Positions 47,392 to 58,142 of a DNA stretch of 64,000 bases are shown here, piece by piece. The stretch comes from Pseudoxanthomonas daejeonensis (GTDB taxonomy: Bacteria; Pseudomonadota; Gammaproteobacteria; Xanthomonadales; Xanthomonadaceae): the NCBI RefSeq assembly GCF_010093205.1, contig NZ_PDWN01000009.1, forward strand, positions 62,001 through 126,000. The letters are read 5' to 3'. The notes below the pieces were generated by a model that saw nothing but the letters and a program-made list of their open reading frames with translations, did not search any database and had not been told where the DNA came from. The position numbers were made by a program, and so were the translations under genes. Position 1 is the first letter of the stretch. Every line of letters starts with the position of its first letter.

Positions 47392-48819
47392 ATGAAAGCC
47401 AGCGTCTCGGTCCAGCTCGGCCAGCAACTGCACCTCACACCGCAGTTGCTCCAGTCCATCCGCCTGCTGCAGCTCGATGCGCAGCAATTGCAGATGGAAG
47501 TGGCCCGCGTGCTGGAGCAGAACCCGATGCTCGAGCTCGACGAGGAATCGAGCGCCGGCGACGCAGATGCAGGGAACGTGCCGGAAGGCGCGGCCGAACA
47601 GCAGCTCGAAACAGCCGCCTTCGACGAACTGCCCGAATCCTCGATGTGGGACGTGCCCGGCGCCAGCTGGAGCGGCGAAGGCGAAGACCGCATGCACCGC
47701 ATCGCCGAGCCCGGTTCCAGCGACCCGTGCGTGCGCGTGCTGCAGCGCCTGGAGCTGGAACTGGACAGCCGGCAGCTGGAAATCGCCGGCTTCTGGCTGG
47801 AGCACTGCGACGACGCCGGCTACCTCGACGGCGACCATGAAGCACTGCTGCTGCGCGCCTGCGCCCGCTTCGACGTGAGCGCCGAGCGGATCGAAGCGGT
47901 CCGCCAGCGCGTGCTGCACGGCGAGCCGGCCGGCATGGCCGCGCGCGACCTGCACGAATGCCTGCAGGCGCAACTGGCCGCGCTGCCGGCGCCGTGCGCC
48001 GGTCTCAACCTGGCCGTGCGCATCCTCGACCAGTGCCTGCCGGCGCTGGCCGCCCACGACCATGCGGCCATCGCCCGCCAGCTGCAGGCCGACGAAGGCG
48101 ACGTCGCCGAGGCCGTGCGGCTGGTGCTGTCGCTGCAGCCGCGCCCGGCGCAGGCCGAGGTCGACCCGGTCGATTCGGGCTACATCATTCCCGATGTGGT
48201 CGTGTGGCAGGCCGACCGCCAGTGGCGCGTGGCCCTGAATCCTGCGACCGCGCCGAAACTCTCGGTGAACGGCACCTACGAACGCGCCCTGGCCCAGTCC
48301 GGGGAAAGCGAAGGCAGCAGCCGCCTGCGCGAACTGCTGCAGGAAGCGCGCTGGCTGACCCGTGGCCTGTCGATGCGCTACGACACGCTGCTGCGCACCG
48401 CGCGCGTCATCGTCGAGCGCCAGGCCGCCTTCCTGGAGCGCGGCGACGAATGCATGGCCCCGCTCACGCTGAAGGAAGTCGCCGACGAGATCGGCATGCA
48501 CGAATCCACCGTCTCGCGCATCACCAGCGGCAAGTACGTGCAGACCCCGCGCGGCACCTTCGAGCTCAAGCACTTCTTCGCCGTGCGCCTGGAAGGCGCC
48601 AATGTCTCCGGCGCGGCGGTCAAGGCGATGGTGCGCCGGCTGATCGAGTCCGAACCGGCGGCGCGCCCGCTGGCCGACGACGCCATCGCCGCGCTGCTGG
48701 CCCGCCAGGGGGTGCACATCGCCCGGCGTACCGTGGCCAAGTACCGCGAACAGATGTCCATTGCCCCGGCGCGCGAGCGCCGCCGCGTCGCCGCCCCGCT
48801 GCTGGCCCGCGCGGGCTGA
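47392..48819 (+). CDS. rpoN: RNA polymerase sigma-54 factor RpoN
   Basis: Sigma-54 of 475 residues. Region I (QLGQQLHLTPQLLQSIRLLQ), the core-binding domain, the helix-turn-helix (MHESTVSRITSGKYVQTPRG) and the RpoN box (ARRTVAKYRE near residue 450) are all present. ATG 47392 with GGGGA upstream gives the standard MKASxxxQLGQ start. As it lies inside the flagellar cluster before fleQ, it matches the rpoN2 position of Xanthomonas. It should read the sigma-54 sites listed in this window. Confidence 0.96.
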   Translation: MKASVSVQLGQQLHLTPQLLQSIRLLQLDAQQLQMEVARVLEQNPMLELDEESSAGDADAGNVPEGAAEQQLETAAFDELPESSMWDVPGASWSGEGEDRMHRIAEPGSSDPCVRVLQRLELELDSRQLEIAGFWLEHCDDAGYLDGDHEALLLRACARFDVSAERIEAVRQRVLHGEPAGMAARDLHECLQAQLAALPAPCAGLNLAVRILDQCLPALAAHDHAAIARQLQADEGDVAEAVRLVLSLQPRPAQAEVDPVDSGYIIPDVVVWQADRQWRVALNPATAPKLSVNGTYERALAQSGESEGSSRLRELLQEARWLTRGLSMRYDTLLRTARVIVERQAAFLERGDECMAPLTLKEVADEIGMHESTVSRITSGKYVQTPRGTFELKHFFAVRLEGANVSGAAVKAMVRRLIESEPAARPLADDAIAALLARQGVHIARRTVAKYREQMSIAPARERRRVAAPLLARAG

Positions 48820-48831
48820 GGAGGAGTTCCC

Positions 48832-49208
48832 ATGCGCAACATCCGTGTCCTGCTGGTCGACGACCACGACGGCTTCATCAACGCCGCGATGCGCCACTTC
48901 CGCAAGGTCGAATGGCTGGAGATCGCCGGCACCGCCGGCAACGGCCTGGAAGCGATCGAACGTTCCGAGGCGCTGCGCCCCGATGCGATCCTGATGGACC
49001 TGGCCATGCCGGAGATGGGCGGGCTGCAGGCCACGCGCCTGATCAAGGCCCAGGACGACCCGCCCTACATCGTGATCGCCAGCCACTTCGACGATTCCGA
49101 GCACCGCGACCATGCCATGCGCGCCGGCGCCGACAGCTTCGTCAGCAAGCTGTCCTACCTGCAGGAAGTGATGCCGATCCTCGAGCGCCTGGCGCAAGGG
49201 AGCGCTCC

Positions 49209-49212
<4 letters not shown>
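48832..49212 (+). CDS. Single-domain response regulator
   Basis: Protein of 126 residues consisting only of a receiver: [15 protein letters not shown], phosphoacceptor Asp in [16 protein letters not shown] near residue 55, ASHFDDSEH and SFVSKLSYL with the conserved Lys. There is no output domain. It lies 12 bases after rpoN and its stop overlaps the fleQ start (GTGA), so it may tune RpoN or FleQ function or serve as a phosphate sink. The partner kinase is unknown. Confidence 0.88.
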
Positions 49213-50657
<1,445 letters not shown>

Positions 50658-50671
50658 GCAGCGCCCGGCGC

Positions 50672-50687
50672 GGGCACGCGCCTTGCA
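50672..50687 (+). promoter_or_regulatory. Sigma-54 promoter of the first glycan unit
   Basis: GGGCACGCGCCTTGCA, an excellent sigma-54 site 14 bases after the fleQ stop. The predicted start is about 63 bases before the GTG of the next gene. Confidence 0.8.
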
Positions 50688-50760
50688 TGACGGGAGCGGG
50701 CGCCCGCGCTGAGGCCGGTGCGCGCACGCATGGACCGCGCGGCACGAGGAGCGAGCGATA

Positions 50761-51783
50761 GTGGCAGGCCTGGAAATCGACATCGACCACCTGTTCCAGG
50801 CCGAACTGGGCAGCAGGTTCGTGCATGTGCGCCACCCGGGCGACGAAAACCTGATCCACCAGTCGCGGCGGGACGAAGGCGCGGGCGCGGCCCTGGCCCA
50901 CCTGTCCGGCCATGGCTTCCTCGTCTACAAGTTCGCCAGCGAAGGCGGTGCGGTCACGTCGTTCGTCCATGCCGCGATCGCGCCGGCATTCTGGGCGCGG
51001 CATACGGATTTCGGCCTGCGCGAGCACGGCGGCATCTGCTACAGGCTGGAGATGCCGGCGCACGGCGCCGCACGCCGCCTGCTGGTGATCTTCTCGAGCA
51101 TGTCGCAGGTCGACCAGATGTACGAGGCCGGTTTCTCGGCCCGCTATTTCATGCGCAACCTGAGCCAGGCGCCGAAGTACACGCCGCCGGATACCGCGAT
51201 CCTGCGGATCGCCGACCTCGGCGGCGTGGTCGGCGCGTTCTATACCGATACCCTCGCCCAGCCCGACAACGAGGCGCGGGTGTCCGCGCTCATCGCCAAG
51301 GTCATGGCCGACCTTGCCGTCGACCCGCGATACACCGTCCTGTACGGAACCTCCAAGGGCGCTTCCGGTGCCCTGCTGCACTCGCTGAGGACCGGGCTGA
51401 AGGCGGTCTGCGTGGAGCCGATCCTGTCGGACGACTACTACGTCAACCGCTACCGCGACTCGCACTTCACCCGCGGCCTGTTCCCGCGCGACAAGCGCGA
51501 ACTGTTCGCCGCCCACCTCTCGGCCGATGGCCCCGGGGCCGAGCGCGTGGTGGTCTATTCCAGCCGCTCGCCGCAGCTGCCCTACATCCGCGAGATCGCC
51601 ATGGACTCCCCGCGCGGCCGCGAAATGGCATTCATCGACGTGCAGAGCCCGACGATCATGGATCACCCCGACGTGGCGCCGGCCTCGCTCGGCCTCCAGG
51701 TCTCGCTGGTCAACCAGATGCTCTGCGGCGTCGAGGTCGGGGCGCACCAGCTCGATGCGCTGCGCGCATCGAACGCGGCCTGA
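50761..51783 (+). CDS. XcbB/CpsF-like capsule-type protein (alpha/beta-hydrolase fold)
   Basis: Protein of 340 residues without signal or membrane segments. The strand [20 protein letters not shown] and the elbow [17 protein letters not shown] near residue 195 (Ser nucleophile) indicate an alpha/beta-hydrolase fold, and overall it resembles the XcbB/CpsF group linked to capsule synthesis. The biochemical role of that group is not settled to my knowledge. Start GTG 50761 with AGGAG upstream. First gene of the sigma-54-driven unit with the methyltransferase. Confidence 0.65.
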   Translation: MAGLEIDIDHLFQAELGSRFVHVRHPGDENLIHQSRRDEGAGAALAHLSGHGFLVYKFASEGGAVTSFVHAAIAPAFWARHTDFGLREHGGICYRLEMPAHGAARRLLVIFSSMSQVDQMYEAGFSARYFMRNLSQAPKYTPPDTAILRIADLGGVVGAFYTDTLAQPDNEARVSALIAKVMADLAVDPRYTVLYGTSKGASGALLHSLRTGLKAVCVEPILSDDYYVNRYRDSHFTRGLFPRDKRELFAAHLSADGPGAERVVVYSSRSPQLPYIREIAMDSPRGREMAFIDVQSPTIMDHPDVAPASLGLQVSLVNQMLCGVEVGAHQLDALRASNAA

Positions 51784-51795
51784 CGGATCGCACCG

Positions 51796-52455
51796 ATGCA
51801 CGGCAACCCCCGCCTGGCCCCTGCCTTCCAGCGTGTCCGCGAACGCCTGCCAGGCGTGCCGGAACTGCGCACCCGCACCTTCGCCCCCGGCGAAGACCCC
51901 TGGTACAGCTACAAGCTCACCGCGCTGGACGAGGCGGTGCGCGGGGTTGGCCTGCCCGGCGATTTCCTCCAGCTGGGCGTCTACAAGGGCGAGTGCGCGC
52001 GCTTCCTGCACACGCGCATGTCCGCGGACCGGACGCTTTACCTGCTCGACAGCTTCGAGGGACTGCCCGAAGACTGGATGGGCCCGTGGAAGAAGGGTGC
52101 ATTCGCGCTTGGCGAAGGCGAGCTCCCCACCTTCGAGGCAGCCAACGTCGAGGTCGTGCCAGGCTGGTTCAGCGACACGATCGCCGGCGTCGCCGCGCGC
52201 CTGGACCAGCCGCTTGCCCTGCTCCACGCCGATGCGGACCTGTACAGCTCGACCTTCGAAGCGCTCGAGGGCCTGGATGCGCGGATCGCGCCCGGCACGG
52301 TGATCCTGTTCGACGAATATTTCATGCAGGCCGGCAACGACTTCCGCGACGACGAGCATCGCGCCCTCCTCGACTGGTGTACGCGCTGCGGGCGGGATTT
52401 CGAGTACCTGTGGAAGTCGGAGTGGGTGCAGGTCGCGGTCCGGGTCACCCGCTGA
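51796..52455 (+). CDS. TylF/MycF-type SAM-dependent methyltransferase
   Basis: Protein of 219 residues. The SAM motif is FLQLGVYKGECARFLHTRM near residue 56, followed by YLLDSFEGLPEDW and LLHADADLYSSTFEALEGL, the pattern of macrocin O-methyltransferase-like enzymes that methylate sugar hydroxyls using a metal. It lies 12 bases after the XcbB-like gene. A likely role is methylating a sugar of the surface or flagellar glycan. Confidence 0.8.
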   Translation: MHGNPRLAPAFQRVRERLPGVPELRTRTFAPGEDPWYSYKLTALDEAVRGVGLPGDFLQLGVYKGECARFLHTRMSADRTLYLLDSFEGLPEDWMGPWKKGAFALGEGELPTFEAANVEVVPGWFSDTIAGVAARLDQPLALLHADADLYSSTFEALEGLDARIAPGTVILFDEYFMQAGNDFRDDEHRALLDWCTRCGRDFEYLWKSEWVQVAVRVTR

Positions 52456-52478
52456 CGACAGCACCCGGCCGGGCGGCC

Positions 52479-52494
52479 CGGCACGCGGCTTGCA
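52479..52494 (+). promoter_or_regulatory. Sigma-54 promoter of the tagD unit
   Basis: CGGCACGCGGCTTGCA. Identical over 16 bases to the site before the aminotransferase at 58143. The predicted start is about 28 bases before the tagD-like ATG. Confidence 0.8.
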
Positions 52495-52533
52495 TGGTCC
52501 GGTGGGCATCGCCAAAGCCCTTCCGGAGTCCGC

Positions 52534-52926
52534 ATGACCATCGTCCTGACCTACGGCACCTTCGACCTGCTCCACGTCGGCCACGTCAACCTGCTGCGGC
52601 GCGCACGGGCCCTGGGCGACACCCTCCTGGTCGGCCTGTCCTCTGACAGCTTCAACGCGATCAAGCACAAGCGCGCGACCCAGAGCTACGCCGACCGCGA
52701 AGCGGTGCTGCGCGCGATCCGCTACGTCGACGATGTCTTTCCCGAGGACGCCTGGGAGCAGAAGGCCGGCGACATCCGCCGCTACGGCGCCGACGTCCTG
52801 GTGATGGGCTCGGACTGGCTCGGCCATTTCGACGAGCTCGCCCGCTACTGCGAAGTCCGCTACCTGGCGCGCACCGAGAACATCTCCAGTTCCTCGCTGA
52901 AAGCCAGCATCCGCGCCGTGCAGTAA
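52534..52926 (+). CDS. tagD: Glycerol-3-phosphate cytidylyltransferase-like (TagD)
   Basis: Enzyme of 130 residues, the size of TagD. The nucleotidyltransferase signatures are GTFDLLHVGHVNLLRRA near residue 8 and the end motif TENISSSSLKASIR, comparable to ISTTxIK. TagD-type enzymes make CDP-glycerol, the donor for TagF-type polymerases; close relatives make CDP-ribitol or other CDP-alcohols. The next gene and the gene at 59345 carry TagF-like domains, which supports CDP-glycerol. Confidence 0.87.
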   Translation: MTIVLTYGTFDLLHVGHVNLLRRARALGDTLLVGLSSDSFNAIKHKRATQSYADREAVLRAIRYVDDVFPEDAWEQKAGDIRRYGADVLVMGSDWLGHFDELARYCEVRYLARTENISSSSLKASIRAVQ

Positions 52927-52954
52927 CCCGCCCTGCACCCACGACGGCATCCCG

Positions 52955-55900
52955 ATGGACGACCACAGCAGATCCCACGACTCCGCCCCGGCCATCGAGG
53001 CCGGTGCGGGGCACGCCACGACCGGCACGGACACCGTGCCGGCGTGGTTCGACGCCGCCTTCTACCAGGCGCACAACCCGGACGTCGCCGGCGGCGCGAA
53101 CGCGGCCTGGCGCCACTTCCGCAGCGATGGCTGGCGCGAATTCCGCAACCCCGCCGCCGGCTTCGACCTGTGGTGGTACCAGGCCGCGCACCTGGAAGGC
53201 GACCATCGCCGCGATCCGGTCGCCCACTACCTCGGCAGCGGCCACGCCGCCGGGCTGGAGACCACGCTGGCCTGCGGCGAACGGCTGGACGTGGCGCGCA
53301 AGACCCAGTTCAACCTGCGCACCCTGGCCCTGCTCGACGGACTGCAGGCGGCAGGCACGGTGTTCGGTCGCATCGCCGCCAACCTCGCGCAGTTGCGCCT
53401 GTGGGACGTGGCCGACATGTTCGCCGTGCGCGCCTGCGAACTGGAGCCCGAGGTGGCCGCGCACCACGCCCTGCTCGGTGCGATCGTGGCCAAGCGCAAC
53501 GGCTGGCGCCGGGTGGTGACGGCCATGCGCGCGGCGACCACGCTGGAGGATGGGCGTGCCGACTGGTTCCACGCGCTGGGCCTGGCCTGCGAACGCCTCG
53601 GCTGGCTGGACGACGCGGCCGGCGCCTACGCAAGCGCGCTGGCGCTCGACGGCGGCGACGCCGACACCCACTACCGGCTCGGGCGGATCGAGGAACAACG
53701 TGGGCGCATCGATGCCGCCGAGGCCTGCTATGTGCGGGTCATGGCGACGGACCCCGAGGTCGCGATGCTGGGAATCGGCCTGCGCCACGAGCGCGAGAAG
53801 GACTGGACCGGCGCCGAGCGCGCCTACCGGTTGCGCCTGGCCGACCCGGCCCATGCGGCAAACGCCCGCCTGCATTTCGCGCACGGCTACCTGCTCGAGA
53901 CGCTTTACCGCTGGGAGGAAGCCGCGGATGCCTACGCGAACGCGCTCGCCCTGGAACCGGAGCAGGCCGGGTGGCACTACCGCCGCGGCTGGATGCTCGA
54001 GCGCCTGGAGCGTCCCGCGGAGGCAGCCACGGCCTACGCGTGCGCGCTGGCGCGGCAGGAAGACGCCGACTGGCGCTACCGCCAGGGCACGTGCCTCCAC
54101 GCCGCAGGCGAGACCGATGCGGCGATCGACGCATGGCTGCGCTGCGTGCCGGAAGAGCCGCCGTTCGCGCCGCCCAGCAGCGTCGACGATGCGGCGCGGC
54201 GCAATGCCCTGCTCGGCGACCTGCAGGCGCGCACGACCGATCCCCACCTTCATTTCGAACTGGGCCTGGCGTGCGAGCGCCTGGGCCTGCATGCCGAAGC
54301 CGCCGCGGCCTACCGCGCCGGCATCGACCGCCACGATGCGCACGCGCCGCGCTGGAATTTCCGCCTGGGCGTCGTCCTGCATCGCGCCGGTCGCGGTGCC
54401 GAAGCGTGCCACGCCTTCCTGGCCACCCGCCTGTTCCGGCGCGATTTCGACATCGTCCCCGAAGCGGCGGCTGTCGAAGGCCAGCCACTGCCGGCGCGCG
54501 ACATCAAGCTGGAGTACGCCGAGTTCATCGAGACCTTGCCGGTCCGCGACGAGGTCGTGCTCTACGAGAGCTTCCACGGCGACTCGGTGAGCTGCAACCC
54601 GCTGGCCGTGTTCCGCGCCGCGCGCGAGCGCCTGGCCGGACGCGACCTGCTGCACGTGTGGGCGGTCAAGCCGCACGCGGCCATTCCCGAAGACCTGGCC
54701 GCGATGCCGGACGTGGTCTTCGTGCAGCACGGCAGCCCGCTGTATGCGCGCTACCTGGCCACCGCCGGCTGGCTGGTCAACAACAACACCTTCATGCCGT
54801 ACTTCGTGCGACGGCCGGAGCAGCGCTACCTCAACACCTGGCATGGGACCCCGCTGAAGAAGCTGGGCATCGACATCCCCGGGGCGCTGTTCGACCACAA
54901 GAACGCGCTGCGCAACCTGCTGCAGGCCACCCACGTCGCGATGCCCAACGCCTTCACCCGCAAGACGCTGCTGGCCTCCATGCAGGTGGAGGACGTGATC
55001 GGCGCCCGCATCGCCGACACCGGCCAGGCGCGGATCGACCTCATGCTCGGCGCCGACGCCGAGGCGCGCGCACGGCTGAAGGCGCGGCTGGGCCTGGCCG
55101 CGGACGCGAAGGTCATCCTGTACGCCCCGACCTGGCGCGGCAGCCTCGACGGCGCCTCGCTGGACGCGGCGCTGGTGTCCGAAGCGATCGCACGCCTGGC
55201 CGGCCACGGCGCGCGCGTGCTGTTCAGCGGCCACCACATGGTCGCGCGCACGCTGGGCCCGCTGCCCGACGGCGCGATGGCCGTTCCCGCCGGCATGGAC
55301 ATCACCGAGCTGATGTCGGTGGTGGACGTGCTGGTCACCGACTACTCCTCGATCCTGTTCGATTTCCTGCCCAGCGGTCGTCCGGTGCTGCTGTACGTGC
55401 CGGACCTCGAGCAGTACCGCCGCGAGCGCGGCCTGTACCTCGATCCGGACAGCCTTCCAGTGCGGGCCTGCGCCACCCCCGATGCGCTTGAACAGGCACT
55501 CGCCGCGGCCCTTGGCGGAGCGGCGGTCGCCGGGGCGGCGGCCGAGGCGGCGCGCCGGGATTACTGGCCGCTGGAAGACGGTGGATCGGCCGCACGCACC
55601 GTCGCGTTCTTCTTCGAGGACGACACGCGCCACGTGGTCCCCCGGGCACCGCGCAGCAAGCGCACCCTGCTCTTCCAGGTCGGCAACTTCAGTCCCAACG
55701 GCGTGACTGCCTCGTTCAACCGGCTGGCCGGCTCGCTGGACCCGTCGCGCGTGTCGGTCACGGTGACCGTCGATCCGTGGACCCTGGAAAGCTACCCGCC
55801 GCGCCTGGAGCGCTTCGCCGAGCTGCCCGCGCACGTGGCGCGCTGGGGCCGGATCAGCTACCCGGTGGCCAACCGCGAGCAGCAGTGGCTCAGCGCACGC

Positions 55901-56845
55901 CAGGGCGGCCGGGAGGTGCTCAACGCACGCCAGCTGCGCCTGCTCGACACCTACTACGTGCGCGAGTACGCACGCCAGTTCGGCAGCGCCGACTTCGACG
56001 TGGTGGTCGACTTCTCGGGCTACGCCGCGTTCTGGACCGCGCTGTTCGCGCGCGGCCGCCCGGCCGGGACGCGCTGCGCGGTCTACCTGCACAACGACAT
56101 GGACCAGGAGCTGCGCAGCCGCCATCCGCAACTGGCCAAGGTGTTCGAGCAGTACCCGTTGTGCGACGCGCTCGTCTCGGTTTCCGACAGCCTCGATGCG
56201 GTCAACCGGCGCCGCTTCGCCGGTGCGCCGGGGCAGCAGCCCGACCGCTTCCACAGCGTGGAGAACTGCATCGACCCCGGTTTCATCCGCGCCCGCGCCG
56301 GGCAGGAGCTGCCGCCGGGGCTGGCACGCTGGCGCGAAGGCCACATGCTGCTGGGCACGGTCGGCCGGCTGTCGCCGGAGAAGGGCCATCGCCGCCTGCT
56401 CGACGCGTTCGCCCGGGTGCGGCGCGCGCATCCGGCCGCGCGCCTGGTGATCGTCGGCGAGGGGCCGGAGCGGCCGGTGCTGCAGCAGCGCATCGCCGAG
56501 CTGGGACTGGAAGACGACGTGCTGCTCACCGGTGCGCTCGCCAATCCCTATCCGCTGATGCGCGAGCTCGACCTGTTCGTGCTGTCGTCGCACTACGAGG
56601 GCCAGGGCATCGTCCTGCTGGAGGCCTTGACCCTCGGCCGGCCGGTGCTGTCGACCGACATCCCCGGCCCGCAGAGCGTGCTGGCCGATGGCGCCGGACA
56701 ACTGGTCGCCGATTCCACCGATGGCCTGGCCGAGGGAATGTGCGCCTGGCTGGACCGCCCGCAGGCGGGCCCCGCCTGGGACGCGGATGGATATTCGCGG
56801 CGGGCGCTGGCCCGGTTCGAGCGCGCCGTGGCGGGCATCGACTGA
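52955..56845 (+). CDS. TPR - CDP-glycerol glycerophosphotransferase - GT4 fusion protein
   Basis: Protein of 1296 residues. The first part has WFDAAFYQAHNPDV and VAHYLGSGHAAG, a repeat common at the start of large glycosyltransferases, then TPR-like helices to about residue 510. A TagF/CDP-glycerol:glycerophosphotransferase domain spans about 530 to 890 (YESFHGDSVSCNPLAVF, TWHGTPLKKLG near 628, VTDYSSILFDF near 795). A GT4 glycosyltransferase ends the protein (VGRLSPEKGHRRLLDAF near 1135, SSHYEGQGIVLLEAL). Joining polyol-phosphate transfer and sugar transfer in one chain suggests alternating units. No membrane segments are seen. It lies 28 bases after tagD. Confidence 0.9.
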   Translation: MDDHSRSHDSAPAIEAGAGHATTGTDTVPAWFDAAFYQAHNPDVAGGANAAWRHFRSDGWREFRNPAAGFDLWWYQAAHLEGDHRRDPVAHYLGSGHAAGLETTLACGERLDVARKTQFNLRTLALLDGLQAAGTVFGRIAANLAQLRLWDVADMFAVRACELEPEVAAHHALLGAIVAKRNGWRRVVTAMRAATTLEDGRADWFHALGLACERLGWLDDAAGAYASALALDGGDADTHYRLGRIEEQRGRIDAAEACYVRVMATDPEVAMLGIGLRHEREKDWTGAERAYRLRLADPAHAANARLHFAHGYLLETLYRWEEAADAYANALALEPEQAGWHYRRGWMLERLERPAEAATAYACALARQEDADWRYRQGTCLHAAGETDAAIDAWLRCVPEEPPFAPPSSVDDAARRNALLGDLQARTTDPHLHFELGLACERLGLHAEAAAAYRAGIDRHDAHAPRWNFRLGVVLHRAGRGAEACHAFLATRLFRRDFDIVPEAAAVEGQPLPARDIKLEYAEFIETLPVRDEVVLYESFHGDSVSCNPLAVFRAARERLAGRDLLHVWAVKPHAAIPEDLAAMPDVVFVQHGSPLYARYLATAGWLVNNNTFMPYFVRRPEQRYLNTWHGTPLKKLGIDIPGALFDHKNALRNLLQATHVAMPNAFTRKTLLASMQVEDVIGARIADTGQARIDLMLGADAEARARLKARLGLAADAKVILYAPTWRGSLDGASLDAALVSEAIARLAGHGARVLFSGHHMVARTLGPLPDGAMAVPAGMDITELMSVVDVLVTDYSSILFDFLPSGRPVLLYVPDLEQYRRERGLYLDPDSLPVRACATPDALEQALAAALGGAAVAGAAAEAARRDYWPLEDGGSAARTVAFFFEDDTRHVVPRAPRSKRTLLFQVGNFSPNGVTASFNRLAGSLDPSRVSVTVTVDPWTLESYPPRLERFAELPAHVARWGRISYPVANREQQWLSARQGGREVLNARQLRLLDTYYVREYARQFGSADFDVVVDFSGYAAFWTALFARGRPAGTRCAVYLHNDMDQELRSRHPQLAKVFEQYPLCDALVSVSDSLDAVNRRRFAGAPGQQPDRFHSVENCIDPGFIRARAGQELPPGLARWREGHMLLGTVGRLSPEKGHRRLLDAFARVRRAHPAARLVIVGEGPERPVLQQRIAELGLEDDVLLTGALANPYPLMRELDLFVLSSHYEGQGIVLLEALTLGRPVLSTDIPGPQSVLADGAGQLVADSTDGLAEGMCAWLDRPQAGPAWDADGYSRRALARFERAVAGID

Positions 56846-56846
56846 C

Positions 56847-58133
56847 GTGTCCGGGCCGATCAACGTACTGGTGTTCCCCTGCGGCTCGGAGATCGGGCTG
56901 GAGGTCAACGCCGCGCTGCGGTACGCCAAGGACGTGCGCCTGCATGGCGCGTCCTCGGTCGACGACCACGGCGAATTCGCCTATCGCAGGTATCGCCGGA
57001 TCGATGCCGACACGGTCGACGGCGACCTGGTCGGCGCGCTGAACGCGCTGATCCGCGAATGGGACATCGACCTGGTCGTGCCCGCGCACGACAGCGTCAT
57101 CCCGCTGCTGGCCTGCGCGCGCGAACGCCTGCTCGCCCCGGCCGCGGTGCCGGATGCGGACACCGCCGCGCTGTGCCGCGACAAGCGCCTGGCCCACGCG
57201 CGCCTGCGCCCGCTGGGCATCGTCCCCGACGACGCCGGCGCGCCGGGCGGCGCGTACCCGGTATTCGCCAAGCCGGCCATCGGCCAGGGCAGCCAGGGCG
57301 CCGAGCGGGTCGATGATGTCCTGCGGCACCGGCAGTTGCTGGAGGGCACCACGCCCTACGTGATCAGCGAGTACCTGCCGGGCGACGAATACACCGTGGA
57401 TTGCGTGTCCGACGGCGATGGCGTGCTGCTGCATGCCGCGCCGCGGCGAAGGAGCCGGGTCAGGAACGGGATCAGCGTGCGCACCGAACCGGCCACCGGC
57501 GACCCCGCGCTGGCCGCGATGGCCACGGCGATCGCCGGCGAGCTGCGCCTGCGCGGCGCATGGTTCTTCCAGGCGCGGCGCGACGCCGACGGCGTGCCCA
57601 AGCTGCTGGAGGTCGCGCCGCGTATCGCCGGTTCGATGGCGCTGTCGCGGGTGCGCGGCGTCAACCACGCCCTGCTCCACGTCTACGCCCACCTGGGCCG
57701 CCCGTTCGCGGTGCTGCCGCAGTCGCATCCGGTGCAGCTCGACCGCGCGCTGGGCAACCGCTACCGCGCCACGCTGGACTACCGCCGGGTCTACCTGGAC
57801 CTGGACGACACCCTGATCGTGGACGGGGCGGTCAACCCGGTACTCGCCGGCCTGCTCTACCAGTGGGCCGCCGCCGGCATCGAGATGGTGCTGCTGACCC
57901 GCCACGCAGGCTGCCCGCACCAGGCCCTGGCCCGGCACCGGGTGTGCGCGGACCTGTTCAGCCGCATCGTGCACCTGCGCGACGGCTCGCCCAAGAGCGC
58001 GGCGATCGAGACGGGCGTGCCGGCGATCTTCATCGACGACTCCTTCCGGGAGCGGCAGGACGTCCACCGGGTCGCCGGAATCCCAGTGTTCGACCCGGAC
58101 GCCATCGAGCAGCTGCTGGACCTGCGTGCCTGA
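56847..58133 (+). CDS. ATP-grasp - HAD fusion protein
   Basis: Protein of 428 residues. The first 310 residues are an ATP-grasp ligase of the carbamoyl-phosphate-synthase type (YPVFAKPAIGQGSQGAERV, PYVISEYLPGDEYTVDCVSD, LLEVAPRIAGSMALSR). From residue 315 a HAD domain starts with VYLDLDDTLI and continues LLTRHAGCPHQAL and AIFIDDSFRER. The ligase may form an amide or peptide-like bond on a sugar or polyol; the HAD part may be a phosphatase. Start GTG 56847, one base after the previous stop, so it is coupled to the TPR/TagF/GT4 gene. Confidence 0.82.
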   Translation: MSGPINVLVFPCGSEIGLEVNAALRYAKDVRLHGASSVDDHGEFAYRRYRRIDADTVDGDLVGALNALIREWDIDLVVPAHDSVIPLLACARERLLAPAAVPDADTAALCRDKRLAHARLRPLGIVPDDAGAPGGAYPVFAKPAIGQGSQGAERVDDVLRHRQLLEGTTPYVISEYLPGDEYTVDCVSDGDGVLLHAAPRRRSRVRNGISVRTEPATGDPALAAMATAIAGELRLRGAWFFQARRDADGVPKLLEVAPRIAGSMALSRVRGVNHALLHVYAHLGRPFAVLPQSHPVQLDRALGNRYRATLDYRRVYLDLDDTLIVDGAVNPVLAGLLYQWAAAGIEMVLLTRHAGCPHQALARHRVCADLFSRIVHLRDGSPKSAAIETGVPAIFIDDSFRERQDVHRVAGIPVFDPDAIEQLLDLRA

Positions 58134-58142
58134 GCCCCGCGA

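Noticed and set aside
47958-49208. Upstream part of the long frame ending in fleQ
   Set aside because: It is an out-of-frame reading of rpoN and the lone receiver gene. The FleQ domain begins at GTG 49209.
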